Shown: one piece after another, positions 8,799 to 23,319 of the stretch
Layout: each line of letters opens with the position of its first letter
How positions within the stretch are numbered: position 1 is the first letter of the stretch
NCBI RefSeq assembly: GCF_030316845.1
Contig: NZ_JASZYS010000016.1
Span: 1 to 64,000 of the forward strand
DNA length: 64,000 nucleotides
Reading direction: 5' to 3'
Origin: Variovorax davisae
GTDB lineage: Bacteria; Pseudomonadota; Gammaproteobacteria; Burkholderiales; Burkholderiaceae_C
The notes under the pieces: generated by a model
Seen by the model: only the letters and a program-made list of their open reading frames with translations
Told to the model about the DNA's origin: nothing
The model's database searches: none
Translations under genes and position numbers: made by a program

Positions 8799-10199
8799 TC
8801 AGGAGGGCCGCGTCTTGCGGTAGCGCCGGGTCGCCTCCGCCACCATCGCCTCCTTCGGCAGCAGCTGGGTGCCGCCGACCCAGAGCTCGGAGGGCTGGCC
8901 CTTGCGGTCATGCACGCGGCGGACCGACTGCCCGGGGCTGTTGTAGGCCGAGGTCTTGCGGATCAAGCCGCGGTCCTTGCCGGTGACCGCGATCTCGGTG
9001 GTGGTCGCGTCGAAGGGTGGGGCCATGGCCGGCGCCACCTGGCAGACCACCTGGCCCATGGCGACCAGGTCGCTCGCGCCCCACATGGACCACCAGCGGC
9101 CGTTCCAGCCTGCCAGCCGCCTGGCGGGCGCGCCGTGCCGTCCGAAGGCCGAGAGAATGCTCACGATGCCATCGACCCAGGCATAGGCCATGCCGTCCTG
9201 TGCATTGGTGAGCACGGTGACGGTGTAGCCCGAAGACGGGAAGCGCGCGGTCCGCGAAATGAAGCCCTGCAGGCTCCCCGTGTGGCCGAACCACTCCTTG
9301 GGGCCGCGCTCGTTCATCATCGTGCCGTAGCCGTAGTAGGCCTCCATGCCGTTGCAGTCGTCGCGCCAGCGGCGCTGCATCATCTCGCGCCGGCTGGCCG
9401 GCGAGAGGATGCCGTGCTTGCTCTCCGGCGCCAGTTGCGCGAAGAAGCGCGCCACGTCCGACGCCGTCGAGACGAAGCCGCCCGCCGGGGCGATCGCGTG
9501 GCAGACGTTGTCGCCCGGCACGATCAGGCGCTGGCCGAAGGGAAACTCGCCGCTGTGGCCCATGGCCAGGGGCGCGGACCTGGGCAACTGCGGCATGTCG
9601 GGCACCGTCTCCTTCAAGCCGGCGGCCTCGATCACGTGGCGCGTGATCCAGGCCGGGTATTCGCTGCCGCTGATCTCCTCGATCAGCAGGCCGAGCAGGC
9701 CGTAGCCGTGGTTCGAGTATTTGAGTTGCAGGCCGGGCGCGAGCGGCTGCTTGCGGGAGAGTTCGTCGCGCAGTTCGGCGCGCGACAGAAAGGGCCGCCG
9801 ATCCAGGAACTGGCCGCTGTCCGCGCCGTCGCGCACGACGCCGGCGCCGTGCGACAGCAACTCCCCAATGCGGGCCTTGGCGAGTTCCTTGTGCAGGCCG
9901 CCGACATGGCGGCCGATGGGATCGTCCAGGCCCAGCTTGCCCTGCTCGCGCAGCAGCATCACGCCGCTGGCCGTGAAGCTCTTGGAATGCGATGCGATGC
10001 GAAAGCGGTGTCGGGGCGTGAGCGGCTTGCCGCTGCGCATGTCCGCCACACCCAGCGCGATCTCGGCGACCACCTCCTGGCCCTGGGCAATCGCGACCGA
10101 GCACCCGGGCTGCCGGTAGCGTTCGAGCTGGAAGCCGAGCCACCGGGGCACATAGTCCAGTGCGGCCTTCAGCCCGGCGTCCTTCTTCGCCGCCGCCAT
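8799..10199 (-). CDS. Serine beta-lactamase-fold hydrolase (class C / penicillin-binding-protein-like)
   Basis: This 466-residue protein carries the three serine-hydrolase motifs of the beta-lactamase/esterase superfamily. These are S70-x-x-K73 in IASHSKSFTASG, the YSN motif in LKYSNHGYGLLG, and HTG in WFGHTGSLQGF, which takes the place of KTG. There is no clear signal peptide, so it may be cytosolic, as in many esterase or D-peptidase members of COG1680. It should not be called an antibiotic-resistance enzyme on this evidence. About 100 C-terminal residues extend beyond the catalytic domain. It abuts the SRPBCC gene with no spacing. Confidence 0.84.
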   Translation of the reverse strand: MAAAKKDAGLKAALDYVPRWLGFQLERYRQPGCSVAIAQGQEVVAEIALGVADMRSGKPLTPRHRFRIASHSKSFTASGVMLLREQGKLGLDDPIGRHVGGLHKELAKARIGELLSHGAGVVRDGADSGQFLDRRPFLSRAELRDELSRKQPLAPGLQLKYSNHGYGLLGLLIEEISGSEYPAWITRHVIEAAGLKETVPDMPQLPRSAPLAMGHSGEFPFGQRLIVPGDNVCHAIAPAGGFVSTASDVARFFAQLAPESKHGILSPASRREMMQRRWRDDCNGMEAYYGYGTMMNERGPKEWFGHTGSLQGFISRTARFPSSGYTVTVLTNAQDGMAYAWVDGIVSILSAFGRHGAPARRLAGWNGRWWSMWGASDLVAMGQVVCQVAPAMAPPFDATTTEIAVTGKDRGLIRKTSAYNSPGQSVRRVHDRKGQPSELWVGGTQLLPKEAMVAEATRRYRKTRPS

Positions 10200-10607
10200 C
10201 TATCGCCCGGCCTCGACGTGCCGCGCGAAGCGCTCGAGGATGGCTTGCCAGCCCTGGCGCTGCTGCTCGACCGGATGCTGGTCCTCGCCGTCGAAGGTGA
10301 CGCGCACCCTCACGCCATCCGCAGTTTCGGTGAACTCGACCTGCCCGGTCCGCTCGCCGAAGGCATAGGCGATCAGGGCCTGGGGCACGATCTCGGTGTA
10401 GGTGCCGGCGAAATCGAATCCCATGCTGCCATTCCTGGCCTCCATGCGCGACGAGAAGGCACCCCCCACCCGCAGGTCCACGGTCGCCGCCGTGGTGTGC
10501 CAGTCGTCGGACGCGGCGTTCCACTGGATGATGTCCTCGGGGGTGGTGTAGGCGCGCCAGACTTCATCGATCGGCGCGGCAACGGTGGTTTCGACGGTGA
10601 TTTTCAT
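10200..10607 (-). CDS. SRPBCC / AHSA1-domain protein
   Basis: This 135-residue protein begins MKITVETTVAAPIDEVWRAYTTPEDIIQWN, a standard opening for the AHSA1 (activator of Hsp90 ATPase homologue) branch of the START/Bet v 1 fold. It ends with HPVEQQRQGWQAILERFARHVEA, the usual closing helix. These proteins bind hydrophobic ligands in a deep pocket, and most bacterial members have no known ligand. The stop codon immediately precedes the ATG of the beta-lactamase-like gene, so the three genes at 8295-10607 form a tight operon. Confidence 0.85.
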   Translation of the reverse strand: MKITVETTVAAPIDEVWRAYTTPEDIIQWNAASDDWHTTAATVDLRVGGAFSSRMEARNGSMGFDFAGTYTEIVPQALIAYAFGERTGQVEFTETADGVRVRVTFDGEDQHPVEQQRQGWQAILERFARHVEAGR

Positions 10608-10674
10608 GATGGCTCGAACGGGTTGGAGGGCTTCGATCCGAAGATGTTAGCCGTCGGCGCAGGAAACACGGTGC

Positions 10675-10703
10675 GCGCGCGGCGATGCCCGATCCCCGCG
10701 CGC
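10675..10703 (-). terminator. Possible hairpin downstream of the glp operon
   Basis: GCGCGCGG at 10675-10682 pairs with CCGCGCGC at 10696-10703 around a 13-base loop, in the 112-bp gap after the last glp gene. The minus-strand sequence beyond it (ACCGTGTTTCC) has only a weak T run. It could act as a factor-assisted terminator or an RNA-end stabiliser. Confidence 0.3.
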
Positions 10704-10719
10704 CTCCCTGCTGCCTGCC

Positions 10720-12450
<1,731 letters not shown>

Positions 12451-12470
12451 GGTTGTCTCCTCGATGGCGC

Positions 12471-12502
12471 TTCCCGGTTCTTGCAGAGCCGGCTCCGGGA
12501 AA
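12471..12502 (-). other. Stem-loop between glpU and glpV
   Basis: TTCCCGG (12471-12477) pairs with CCGGGAA (12496-12502), and the loop holds the palindrome GAGCCGGCTC (12486-12495). It lies in the 83-bp gap just upstream of the binding-protein gene. Such structures between ABC-transporter genes can protect the segment encoding the binding protein. That role is an inference. Confidence 0.4.
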
Positions 12503-12533
12503 GCGGAAGAGCCGGTCCGTGGAAAGGATGGGG

Positions 12534-12842
12534 TCAGCCCTTGCGCATCACCAGCGCGAGCACGCCCATTGAAACGACGAAGCTGATCCAGATCGAGGGC
12601 TCGGCCTCCAGGCCCATCCACTCCTGGAGCCGGCCGGCGATGCCGATGAAGATCAGGTTGATGTAGGCCGCGACGAGGAGGCCGATGAAGAGCCGGTCGC
12701 CGCGCGTGGTCTCCAGCGGCAGCCAGCCGCGCCGCAAGGTGGTGGGGGACTTGAGCTCCCACACGGTCATGCCGACCAGCATCAGCGCGATGCAGCTGAA
12801 GAAGATCGCCACCGGCAGGGTCCAGACCATCCAATCGAACAT
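12534..12842 (-). CDS. glpU: Small membrane protein, DUF2160 (GlpU type)
   Basis: This 102-residue protein has three hydrophobic helices (about residues 5-28, 50-70 and 80-98). DUF2160 proteins are found almost only in glycerol ABC transporter operons, and the equivalent gene in rhizobia is named glpU. Its function is unknown; an accessory membrane subunit is the natural guess. It begins 17 bp after the permease gene glpQ ends and is separated from glpV by a stem-loop. Confidence 0.8.
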   Translation of the reverse strand: MFDWMVWTLPVAIFFSCIALMLVGMTVWELKSPTTLRRGWLPLETTRGDRLFIGLLVAAYINLIFIGIAGRLQEWMGLEAEPSIWISFVVSMGVLALVMRKG

Positions 12843-12859
12843 GGTGTTCTCCTCGGTTC

Positions 12860-13668
12860 TCAGACGCGGCCCATGGCGAAGCCCTTGGCGATGTAGTGCC
12901 GCACGAACCAGATCACGATCGCGCCCGGCACGATGGTCAGCACGCCGGCCGCCGCCAGCGTGGCCCAGTCCATGCCCGAGGCGCTGACGGTTCGGGTCAT
13001 GGTCGCGACGATGGGCTTGGCGTTCACGCTGGTCAGGGTGCGCGCCAGCAGCAGCTCGACCCAGCTGAACATGAAACAGAAGAAGGCCGCGACGCCGACG
13101 CCGGCCTTGATCAGCGGCAGGAAGATGGTGAGGAAGAATCTCGGGAACGAGTAGCCGTCGATGTAGGCCGTCTCGTCGATCTCGCGCGGGATGCCGCTCA
13201 TGAAGCCTTCCAGGATCCAGACCGCCAGCGGCACATTGAACAGCAGGTGCGCCAGCGCCACGCCGAGGTGCGTGTCCATCAGCCCGACGGTCGAATAGAG
13301 CTGGAAGAACGGCAGCAGGAACACGGCCGGCGGCGTCATGCGGTTGGTCAGCAGCCAGAAGAAGACATGCTTGTCGCCGAGGAAGGAATAGCGCGAGAAG
13401 GCATAGGCCGCCGGCAGCGCGACGGTGAGCGAGATCACGGTGTTGATGGCGACGTAGATCAGGCTGTTGATGTACCCCGAGTACCACGACTCGTCGGTGA
13501 AGATGCGCCGGTAGTTCTCCCAGGTGAGCTGCTGCGGAAAGAACGAGAAGCTCGACAGGATCTCCTCGTTGGTCTTGAAGCTCATGTTGACCATCCAGTA
13601 GATGGGCAGCAGCGCGAAGACGAGGTAGAGCACCAGGAACAGAGTGCGCTTCTGGAGGCGGTCTTCGT

Positions 13669-13672
<4 letters not shown>
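12860..13672 (-). CDS. glpQ: Glycerol ABC transporter permease (GlpQ type)
   Basis: This 270-residue permease has about six membrane helices. It carries the EAA-loop equivalent GIPREIDETAYIDGYSFPRFFLTIFLPLIKAG, which contacts the ATPases. It belongs to the MalG-like binding-protein-dependent permease group. The ATG lies inside the last codons of glpP (ATGA overlap at 13669-13672), which implies coupled translation. Upstream in-frame sequence extends the open frame but belongs to the other permease region. Here glpQ means the ABC permease, not the E. coli glycerophosphodiesterase of the same name. Confidence 0.87.
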
Positions 13673-15626
<1,954 letters not shown>

Positions 15627-15627
15627 G

Positions 15628-16694
<1,067 letters not shown>

Positions 16695-16704
<10 letters not shown>

Positions 16705-18359
16705 GGGGCTCCTTCCTTCGAACGGGCGTGGCGCTGCATCCAGGCGCCCACCTGGTCGCGCTGCTGCGGCGTGAAGCGCAGGCCGAGCTTCGAGCGGCGC
16801 CAGAGCACGTCGTCGCCGCTGCAGGCCCACTCCTGGTCGTGCAGGTAGTGCAGTTCGCGCTCGTGCAGGCCGGGGGCCACGGCCGGCCCCAGGTCGGCCA
16901 TCGAGGCGGCGTCGCCCAGCACTTCGGCGATCCGGGCGCCGTAGGCCCGCGCCAGGCGGCGCGCCAGCCCGGGCTCGAGCCAGGGGTGCCGCGCCTGCAC
17001 GGCCGCCACGAAGCGTTCGAAGTCGTCGTCGGGGCGCGTGCTGCGGGTGGTGGCGCCGATCCAGTCGGCGAGGTCGCCGCCGGCCATGAAGGCGCCCTCG
17101 GTCCAGGCGCTGCGGGTTTCGCCCAGCATACGCCCGACCTCGTCGGCGGCGTCCTCGGCCAGCTTGCGGAAGGTGGTGATCTTGCCGCCCCAGACCGACA
17201 GCAGCGGCGCCGCCGCGGTGTTCGATTCGAGCATGTAGTCGCGCGTCACGGCCGACGGGTCGCCCGAGGCATCGTCGAGCAGCGGCCGCACGCCGGAATA
17301 GGTCCAGACCACGTCCGACGGCTTCACGGGCTGCGCGAAGTAACGGCTGGCCTGCTCGCACAGGTAGTCGATCTCGTCGGCGCCGATGCGCGCCGCGCCC
17401 GGGTCGTCGCCCTGCAGCTCGATGTCGGTGGTGCCGATCAGCGTGAAGTCGCCCTGGTAGGGAATCGCGAAGATGATCCGCTTGTCGGGGTTCTGGAAGA
17501 TGTAGGCATGGTCGTGGCCGAAGACGCGCGGCACCACGATGTGGCTGCCCTTGACCAGCCGCAGGTGCCGGGTCGCCAGCGCCTCGCCCTGCGCCGAGTG
17601 CGCCACGCCGCGCAGGAAGGCCTCGGCCCAGGGGCCGGCGGCATTCACCACGGCGCGGGCACGCACCGTGCGCCGGCCGTCGGGGCCTTCGAGCACCGCG
17701 GTCCAGCCTTCGGCACCGCGCTGCGCGCTCGCGCAACGGGTGCGGGTCAACACCTCGGCGCCGCGGGCGCGGGCGTCGATCGCGTTCAGCACCACCAGCC
17801 GCGCATCGTCGACCCAGCCATCGGAATAGACGAAGCCGCGCTTGAAGGCGGGCTTGAGCGGTGCACCGGCCTCGTGGCGGCGCAGGTCGACGGTGCGCGA
17901 GCCCGGCAGCACCTCGCGCTTGGCCAGGTGGTCGTACAGGAACAGGCCGATGCGGATCATCCAGGCCGGCCGCATCGAGGGGTCGTGCGGCATCACGAAG
18001 CGCAGCGGCCACATGATGTGCGGCGCGCTCTTGAGCAGCACCTCGCGCTCCTGCAGCGCCTTGCGCACCAGCGAGAACTCGTAGTACTCGAGGTAGCGCA
18101 GGCCGCCGTGGATCAGCTTGGTCGACGAGGACGAGGTGTGGGCCGCAAGGTCGTCCTTCTCGCACAGCACGACCCGCCAGCCGCGGCCCGCGAGGTCGCG
18201 CGCGATGCCGCAGCCGTTGATGCCGCCGCCGACGATCAGCACGTCGCAGTCGGTGGCGAGCGGGGTCTGTGGCGAGGCGGTGGCACTCACGGCGAGAGGT
18301 TCCGATCCGATGTGACTTAGTTCACGATCAAGGGGCTTTTCGCTTTCGAATCTTTTCAT
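16695..18359 (-). CDS. glpD: Aerobic glycerol-3-phosphate dehydrogenase
   Basis: This 554-residue FAD enzyme has a Rossmann motif DVLIVGGGINGCGIARDL at about residues 39-56. The GlpD signature TSSSSTKLIHGGLRYLEYYEF follows, and the DAO C-terminal domain ends the protein. It oxidises sn-glycerol-3-phosphate to dihydroxyacetone phosphate at the inner membrane and passes electrons to quinone. The first 36 residues are a polar extension; the FAD domain begins after it. It is the first gene of the minus-strand operon, followed by the importer genes, and is divergent from glpR across 97 bp. Confidence 0.93.
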
Positions 18360-18388
18360 TCTGGTTCCTTATGACGCGATTTTCCTAG

Positions 18389-18423
18389 TCGTTAACCCTA
18401 AAGTCCATTCGTTTTTGTTCGTT
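18389..18423. promoter_or_regulatory. Phased TCGTT repeats, candidate GlpR operators
   Basis: In the 97-bp glpD-glpR intergenic region the pentamer TCGTT begins at 18389, 18409 and 18419. The spacings of 20 and 10 bp place all three on the same helical face. The last two are part of a TTCGTT direct repeat. DeoR-family repressors often bind short direct repeats in their own promoter regions. Binding by the adjacent GlpR is an inference. Confidence 0.45.
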
Positions 18424-18456
18424 CTAAAGTAGGACGCGCCGCTTTCCTCTTTTCCC

Positions 18457-19227
18457 GTGAATTCCAACCCGCGCCAGCTCAAGCTTCTCAACACCGTCCG
18501 CTCGCGCGGCTCGATCACGGTCGAGCAGCTCGCCGACATGCTCGGCGTCACGCTCCAGACGGTGCGCCGCGACGTCCAGCGGTTGGCCGACGAAGGCCTG
18601 CTGGCCCGCTTCCACGGCGGCGTGCGGGTGCCGAGCTCGACCACCGAGAACATCGGCTACCAGCAGCGCGAGACGCTGCACGCCGAGGGCAAGGCGCGGA
18701 TCGCGCGCGCGGTGGCGGCCCGGGTGCCCAACGACTGCTCGCTGATCCTCAACATCGGCACCACGACCGAGGCGATCGCCAAGGCGCTGCTGCGCCATAC
18801 CGGGCTTCGGGTGATCACCAACAACCTCAACGTGGCCAGCATCCTGAGCGACAACCCGGCCTGCGAGGTGATCGTGGCGGGCGGCTCGGTGCGGCTGCGC
18901 GACCGCGCCATCGTGGGCGAGGCGACGGTCGACTTCATCCGCCAGTTCAAGGTCGACATCGCGCTGATCGGCGTCTCGAGCATCGAGGACGACGGCACCT
19001 TGCGCGACTTCGACCTGCGCGAGGTGAAGGTGGCGCAGACCATCATCGCCCAGGCGCGTGAAGTCTGGCTGGCGGCCGACGCCAGCAAGTTCAACCGGCC
19101 GGCGATGATCGAGCTGGCGAAGCTCTCGCAGATCGACTGCCTGTTCACCGACGCCGCGCCGCCGCCGCCTTTTCCCGAATTGCTGGAGCGCGCACAGGTA
19201 CGCTGCGAGATCGCGCGCGACACCTGA
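18457..19227 (+). CDS. glpR: DeoR-family glycerol regulon repressor
   Basis: This 256-residue protein has an N-terminal DeoR helix-turn-helix (about residues 6-55, ITVEQLADMLGVTLQTVRRDVQRL). The C-terminal sugar-phosphate sensor domain follows, with NIGTTTEAIAKALL and VITNNLNVASIL. GlpR proteins repress glp genes and are released by glycerol-3-phosphate. The gene starts with GTG. It is divergent from glpD and 12 bp upstream of glpK, the position expected for a local regulator of the whole glycerol locus. Confidence 0.9.
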   Translation: MNSNPRQLKLLNTVRSRGSITVEQLADMLGVTLQTVRRDVQRLADEGLLARFHGGVRVPSSTTENIGYQQRETLHAEGKARIARAVAARVPNDCSLILNIGTTTEAIAKALLRHTGLRVITNNLNVASILSDNPACEVIVAGGSVRLRDRAIVGEATVDFIRQFKVDIALIGVSSIEDDGTLRDFDLREVKVAQTIIAQAREVWLAADASKFNRPAMIELAKLSQIDCLFTDAAPPPPFPELLERAQVRCEIARDT

Positions 19228-19239
19228 AGGATTCTTGCC

Positions 19240-20733
<1,494 letters not shown>

Positions 20734-20748
20734 GGGCGGGCGGCTTGC

Positions 20749-21708
20749 TCAGTGCCCCGGCACCAGAAAGTCCTGGCTGATCCGCCATCCCAGCTCGTTC
20801 ACCCGGTCGAGGAACTGCGTCAGGTAGGCATGGAGGCCGGTCGCGAGGATCTCGTCGACCCGCGCGTACTGCAGGTCGGCCAGCAGCTTGCCGGCGCGGC
20901 GCTGCGTTTCGGCGCTCTGCTCGTTCTTGACCATGTCGAGGTTGCTCACCACCTCGCGCAGGCTGGCGTGCAGCGAGCGCGGCATGTCGGCGCGCAGGAT
21001 CAGCAGCTCGGCCACGCGTTCGGGCTTGATCACGTCGCGGTACACCTTGCGGTAGACCTCGAAGGCCGAGACGCTGCGCAGGATCGCGCTCCAGTGGTAG
21101 AAGTCGTACTCCTGGTCCTCCTCGGTGGCGGTGCCGAAGAACTCGCTGTTGAGCGCATGGAACTTGACGTCGACCAGCCGCGCCGTGTTGTCGGCCCGCT
21201 CGAGAAAGGTGCCCAGGCGCGAGAAGTAGAAGGCCTCGTCCTGCAGCATGGTGCCCAGCGTCACGCCGCGCGACAGGTGCGAGCGGAACTTGACCCACTC
21301 GAAGAACTGGCCCGGGTCGCGCTCGAAGTCGCCCGCGCGCAGCATCCGGTTGACTTCGAGCCAGGTCGTGTTCTGGGTCTCCCAGGCCTCGGTCGGCAGC
21401 GAGCCGCGCACCGCGCGCGCGTTCTCGCGCGCCGCGCGCAGGCAGGACAGGATCGACGACGGATTCGACTCGTCCTTGACCATGAACTCCATCACCTCGT
21501 CGGGCTTGAAGCCCTCGTGCTTCTCGTTGTAGAGCGGCAGCAGTTCGCTGATCGACAGCAGGCCCTGCCAGCCGTACTGCGCGACCTCGGCCGACTGCGG
21601 CAGCATCGAGGTCTGGTAGTTGACGTCGAGCATGCGCGCGGTGTTCTCGGCCCGCTCGGTGTAGCGCGACATCCAGTAGAGGTGATCGGCGGTGCGTGAC
21701 AACATCAT
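20749..21708 (-). CDS. Alpha-E domain protein (COG2307/DUF403)
   Basis: This 319-residue, almost entirely helical protein begins MLSRTADHLYWMSRYTERAENTARMLDVN, the conserved alpha-E opening in which glutamate and arginine residues are spaced along helices. The family has no known activity. It is nearly always encoded beside, or fused to, the circularly permuted ATP-grasp protein found here 31 bp upstream on the same strand. A helper or substrate-presenting role in amide-bond formation has been proposed for the family from genomic context only. Confidence 0.88.
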   Translation of the reverse strand: MMLSRTADHLYWMSRYTERAENTARMLDVNYQTSMLPQSAEVAQYGWQGLLSISELLPLYNEKHEGFKPDEVMEFMVKDESNPSSILSCLRAARENARAVRGSLPTEAWETQNTTWLEVNRMLRAGDFERDPGQFFEWVKFRSHLSRGVTLGTMLQDEAFYFSRLGTFLERADNTARLVDVKFHALNSEFFGTATEEDQEYDFYHWSAILRSVSAFEVYRKVYRDVIKPERVAELLILRADMPRSLHASLREVVSNLDMVKNEQSAETQRRAGKLLADLQYARVDEILATGLHAYLTQFLDRVNELGWRISQDFLVPGH

Positions 21709-21739
21709 GGGTGTGCTTCCGTGTGCTCTCTTCTTTTGA

Positions 21740-23233
21740 TCAGGACTGGCTTTGCGACTGCGCCGGTGCGCGCGGCTTGGCGCTTCGGTCGGCCTCGAGG
21801 ATCCAGGTGTCCTTGGTGCCGCCGCCCTGCGACGAGTTGACCACCAGCGAGCCCTCCTTGAGCGCCACGCGCGTGAGGCCGCCCGGCACCATCTGCACTT
21901 CCTTGCCCGACAGCACGAAGGGCCGCAGGTCGATGTGGCGCGGCGCGATGCCGGCGTCGACGAAGGTGGGGGAAGTCGACAGGCTCAGGGTCGGCTGCGC
22001 GATGTAGCCGTCGGGCTTGGCGAGCACCGCCTTCTTGAAGTCCTCGATCTCGGCCTGGGTCGCGGCCGGGCCGATCAGCATGCCGTAGCCGCCGGCGCCG
22101 TGGACCTCCTTGACCACCAGGTCCTTCATGTTGTCGAGCGTGTAGGCCAGCTCGTCCTTGTTGCGGCACATGTAGGTCGGCACGTTCTTGAGGATCGGCT
22201 TTTCGCCGAGGTAGAACTCGATCATCTTCGGCACGTAGGGGTAGACCGACTTGTCGTCGGCGACGCCGGTGCCGACCGCGTTGCAGATCACGACGTTGCC
22301 TTCGCGGTAGGCCCGCATCAGGCCGGCGGTGCCGAGGGTCGAGGTCGGGCGGAACACCTCGGGGTCGAGGAAGTCGTCGTCGACCCGGCGGTAGATCACG
22401 TCGACCCGGCGCGGGCCGCGCGTGGTGCGCATGTAGACGAAGTCGTCCTTGACGAACAGGTCCTGCCCCTCGACCAGCTCGACGCCCATCTGCTGGGCCA
22501 GGAAGGCGTGCTCGAAGTAGGCGCTGTTGTACATGCCGGGCGTCAGCACCACCACCGTCGGCTCGGCGGTGGCGGGGGGCGCCGAGGCGCGCAGGGTTTC
22601 GAGCAGCAGGTCGGGATAGTGCGCGACCGGCGCGATCCGGTTCTGGCTGAACAGCTCGGGGAACAGCCGCATCATCATCTTGCGGTTCTCGAGCATGTAG
22701 CTCACGCCGCTGGGCACGCGCAGGTTGTCCTCGAGCACGTAGTACTCGCCGTTGCCCTGGGCATCGGGGGCGCGCACGATGTCGATGCCCGCGATGTGCG
22801 AGTAGATGTCGTTCGGCACCTTGACGCCCACCATCTCGGGCCGGTACTGGGCGTTGTTCAGGATCTGCTCGGCCGGGATCACGCCGGCCTTGATGATCTC
22901 CTGCCCGTGGTAGACGTCGTGGATGAAGCGGTTGAGCGCCGTGACGCGCTGGACCAGGCCCTTTTCCATCGAGGCCCATTCGTGCGCCGGGATGATCCGC
23001 GGCAGCAGGTCGAAGGGGATCAGGCGCTCGGTGCCGGAGCCGTCCTCGTCCTTCGCGCCATAGACGGCAAAGGTGATGCCCACCCGCCGAAAGATCAATT
23101 CGGCTTCCTCGCGCCGCGACCGCATCACCTCGCCGGGTTGCCTGGCGAGCCATTGGTCGTAACGCTTGTAGTGGCTCCGGACCGCCGCGCCGTTGTAGGG
23201 CAGCTGTTCGTACATCTCATCGAATTTGTGCAT
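21740..23233 (-). CDS. Circularly permuted type 2 ATP-grasp ligase
   Basis: This protein of about 497 residues has the family marks IPFDLLPRIIPAHEWASMEKGLVQRVTALNRFIHDVYH, VLEDNLRVPSGVSYMLENR and VKEVHGAGGYGMLIGP. The ATP-grasp fold is rearranged so that the nucleotide-binding elements are out of the usual order. Such proteins are predicted carboxylate-amine ligases that use ATP to form amide bonds. I start it at MHKFDEMYEQ (23231-23233) because an AGGAG lies upstream; an in-frame ATG at 23255-23257 is the alternative. It forms a two-gene operon with the alpha-E gene. The substrate is unknown. Confidence 0.87.
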   Translation of the reverse strand: MHKFDEMYEQLPYNGAAVRSHYKRYDQWLARQPGEVMRSRREEAELIFRRVGITFAVYGAKDEDGSGTERLIPFDLLPRIIPAHEWASMEKGLVQRVTALNRFIHDVYHGQEIIKAGVIPAEQILNNAQYRPEMVGVKVPNDIYSHIAGIDIVRAPDAQGNGEYYVLEDNLRVPSGVSYMLENRKMMMRLFPELFSQNRIAPVAHYPDLLLETLRASAPPATAEPTVVVLTPGMYNSAYFEHAFLAQQMGVELVEGQDLFVKDDFVYMRTTRGPRRVDVIYRRVDDDFLDPEVFRPTSTLGTAGLMRAYREGNVVICNAVGTGVADDKSVYPYVPKMIEFYLGEKPILKNVPTYMCRNKDELAYTLDNMKDLVVKEVHGAGGYGMLIGPAATQAEIEDFKKAVLAKPDGYIAQPTLSLSTSPTFVDAGIAPRHIDLRPFVLSGKEVQMVPGGLTRVALKEGSLVVNSSQGGGTKDTWILEADRSAKPRAPAQSQSQS

Positions 23234-23319
23234 GGGACGACCAATCTCCTTGACCATAGCTTAGCAAGTTCAAGGCCAAACCCGGACGTCGAATGATGGA
23301 AATCGCGCCCGCGCGGTGA

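Noticed and set aside
8799..10199. Antibiotic-resistance beta-lactamase
   Set aside because: The SxxK, YSN and HTG motifs fit the broad serine hydrolase group, but there is no signal peptide and the HTG form and long C-terminal domain point to an esterase or peptidase-like member.
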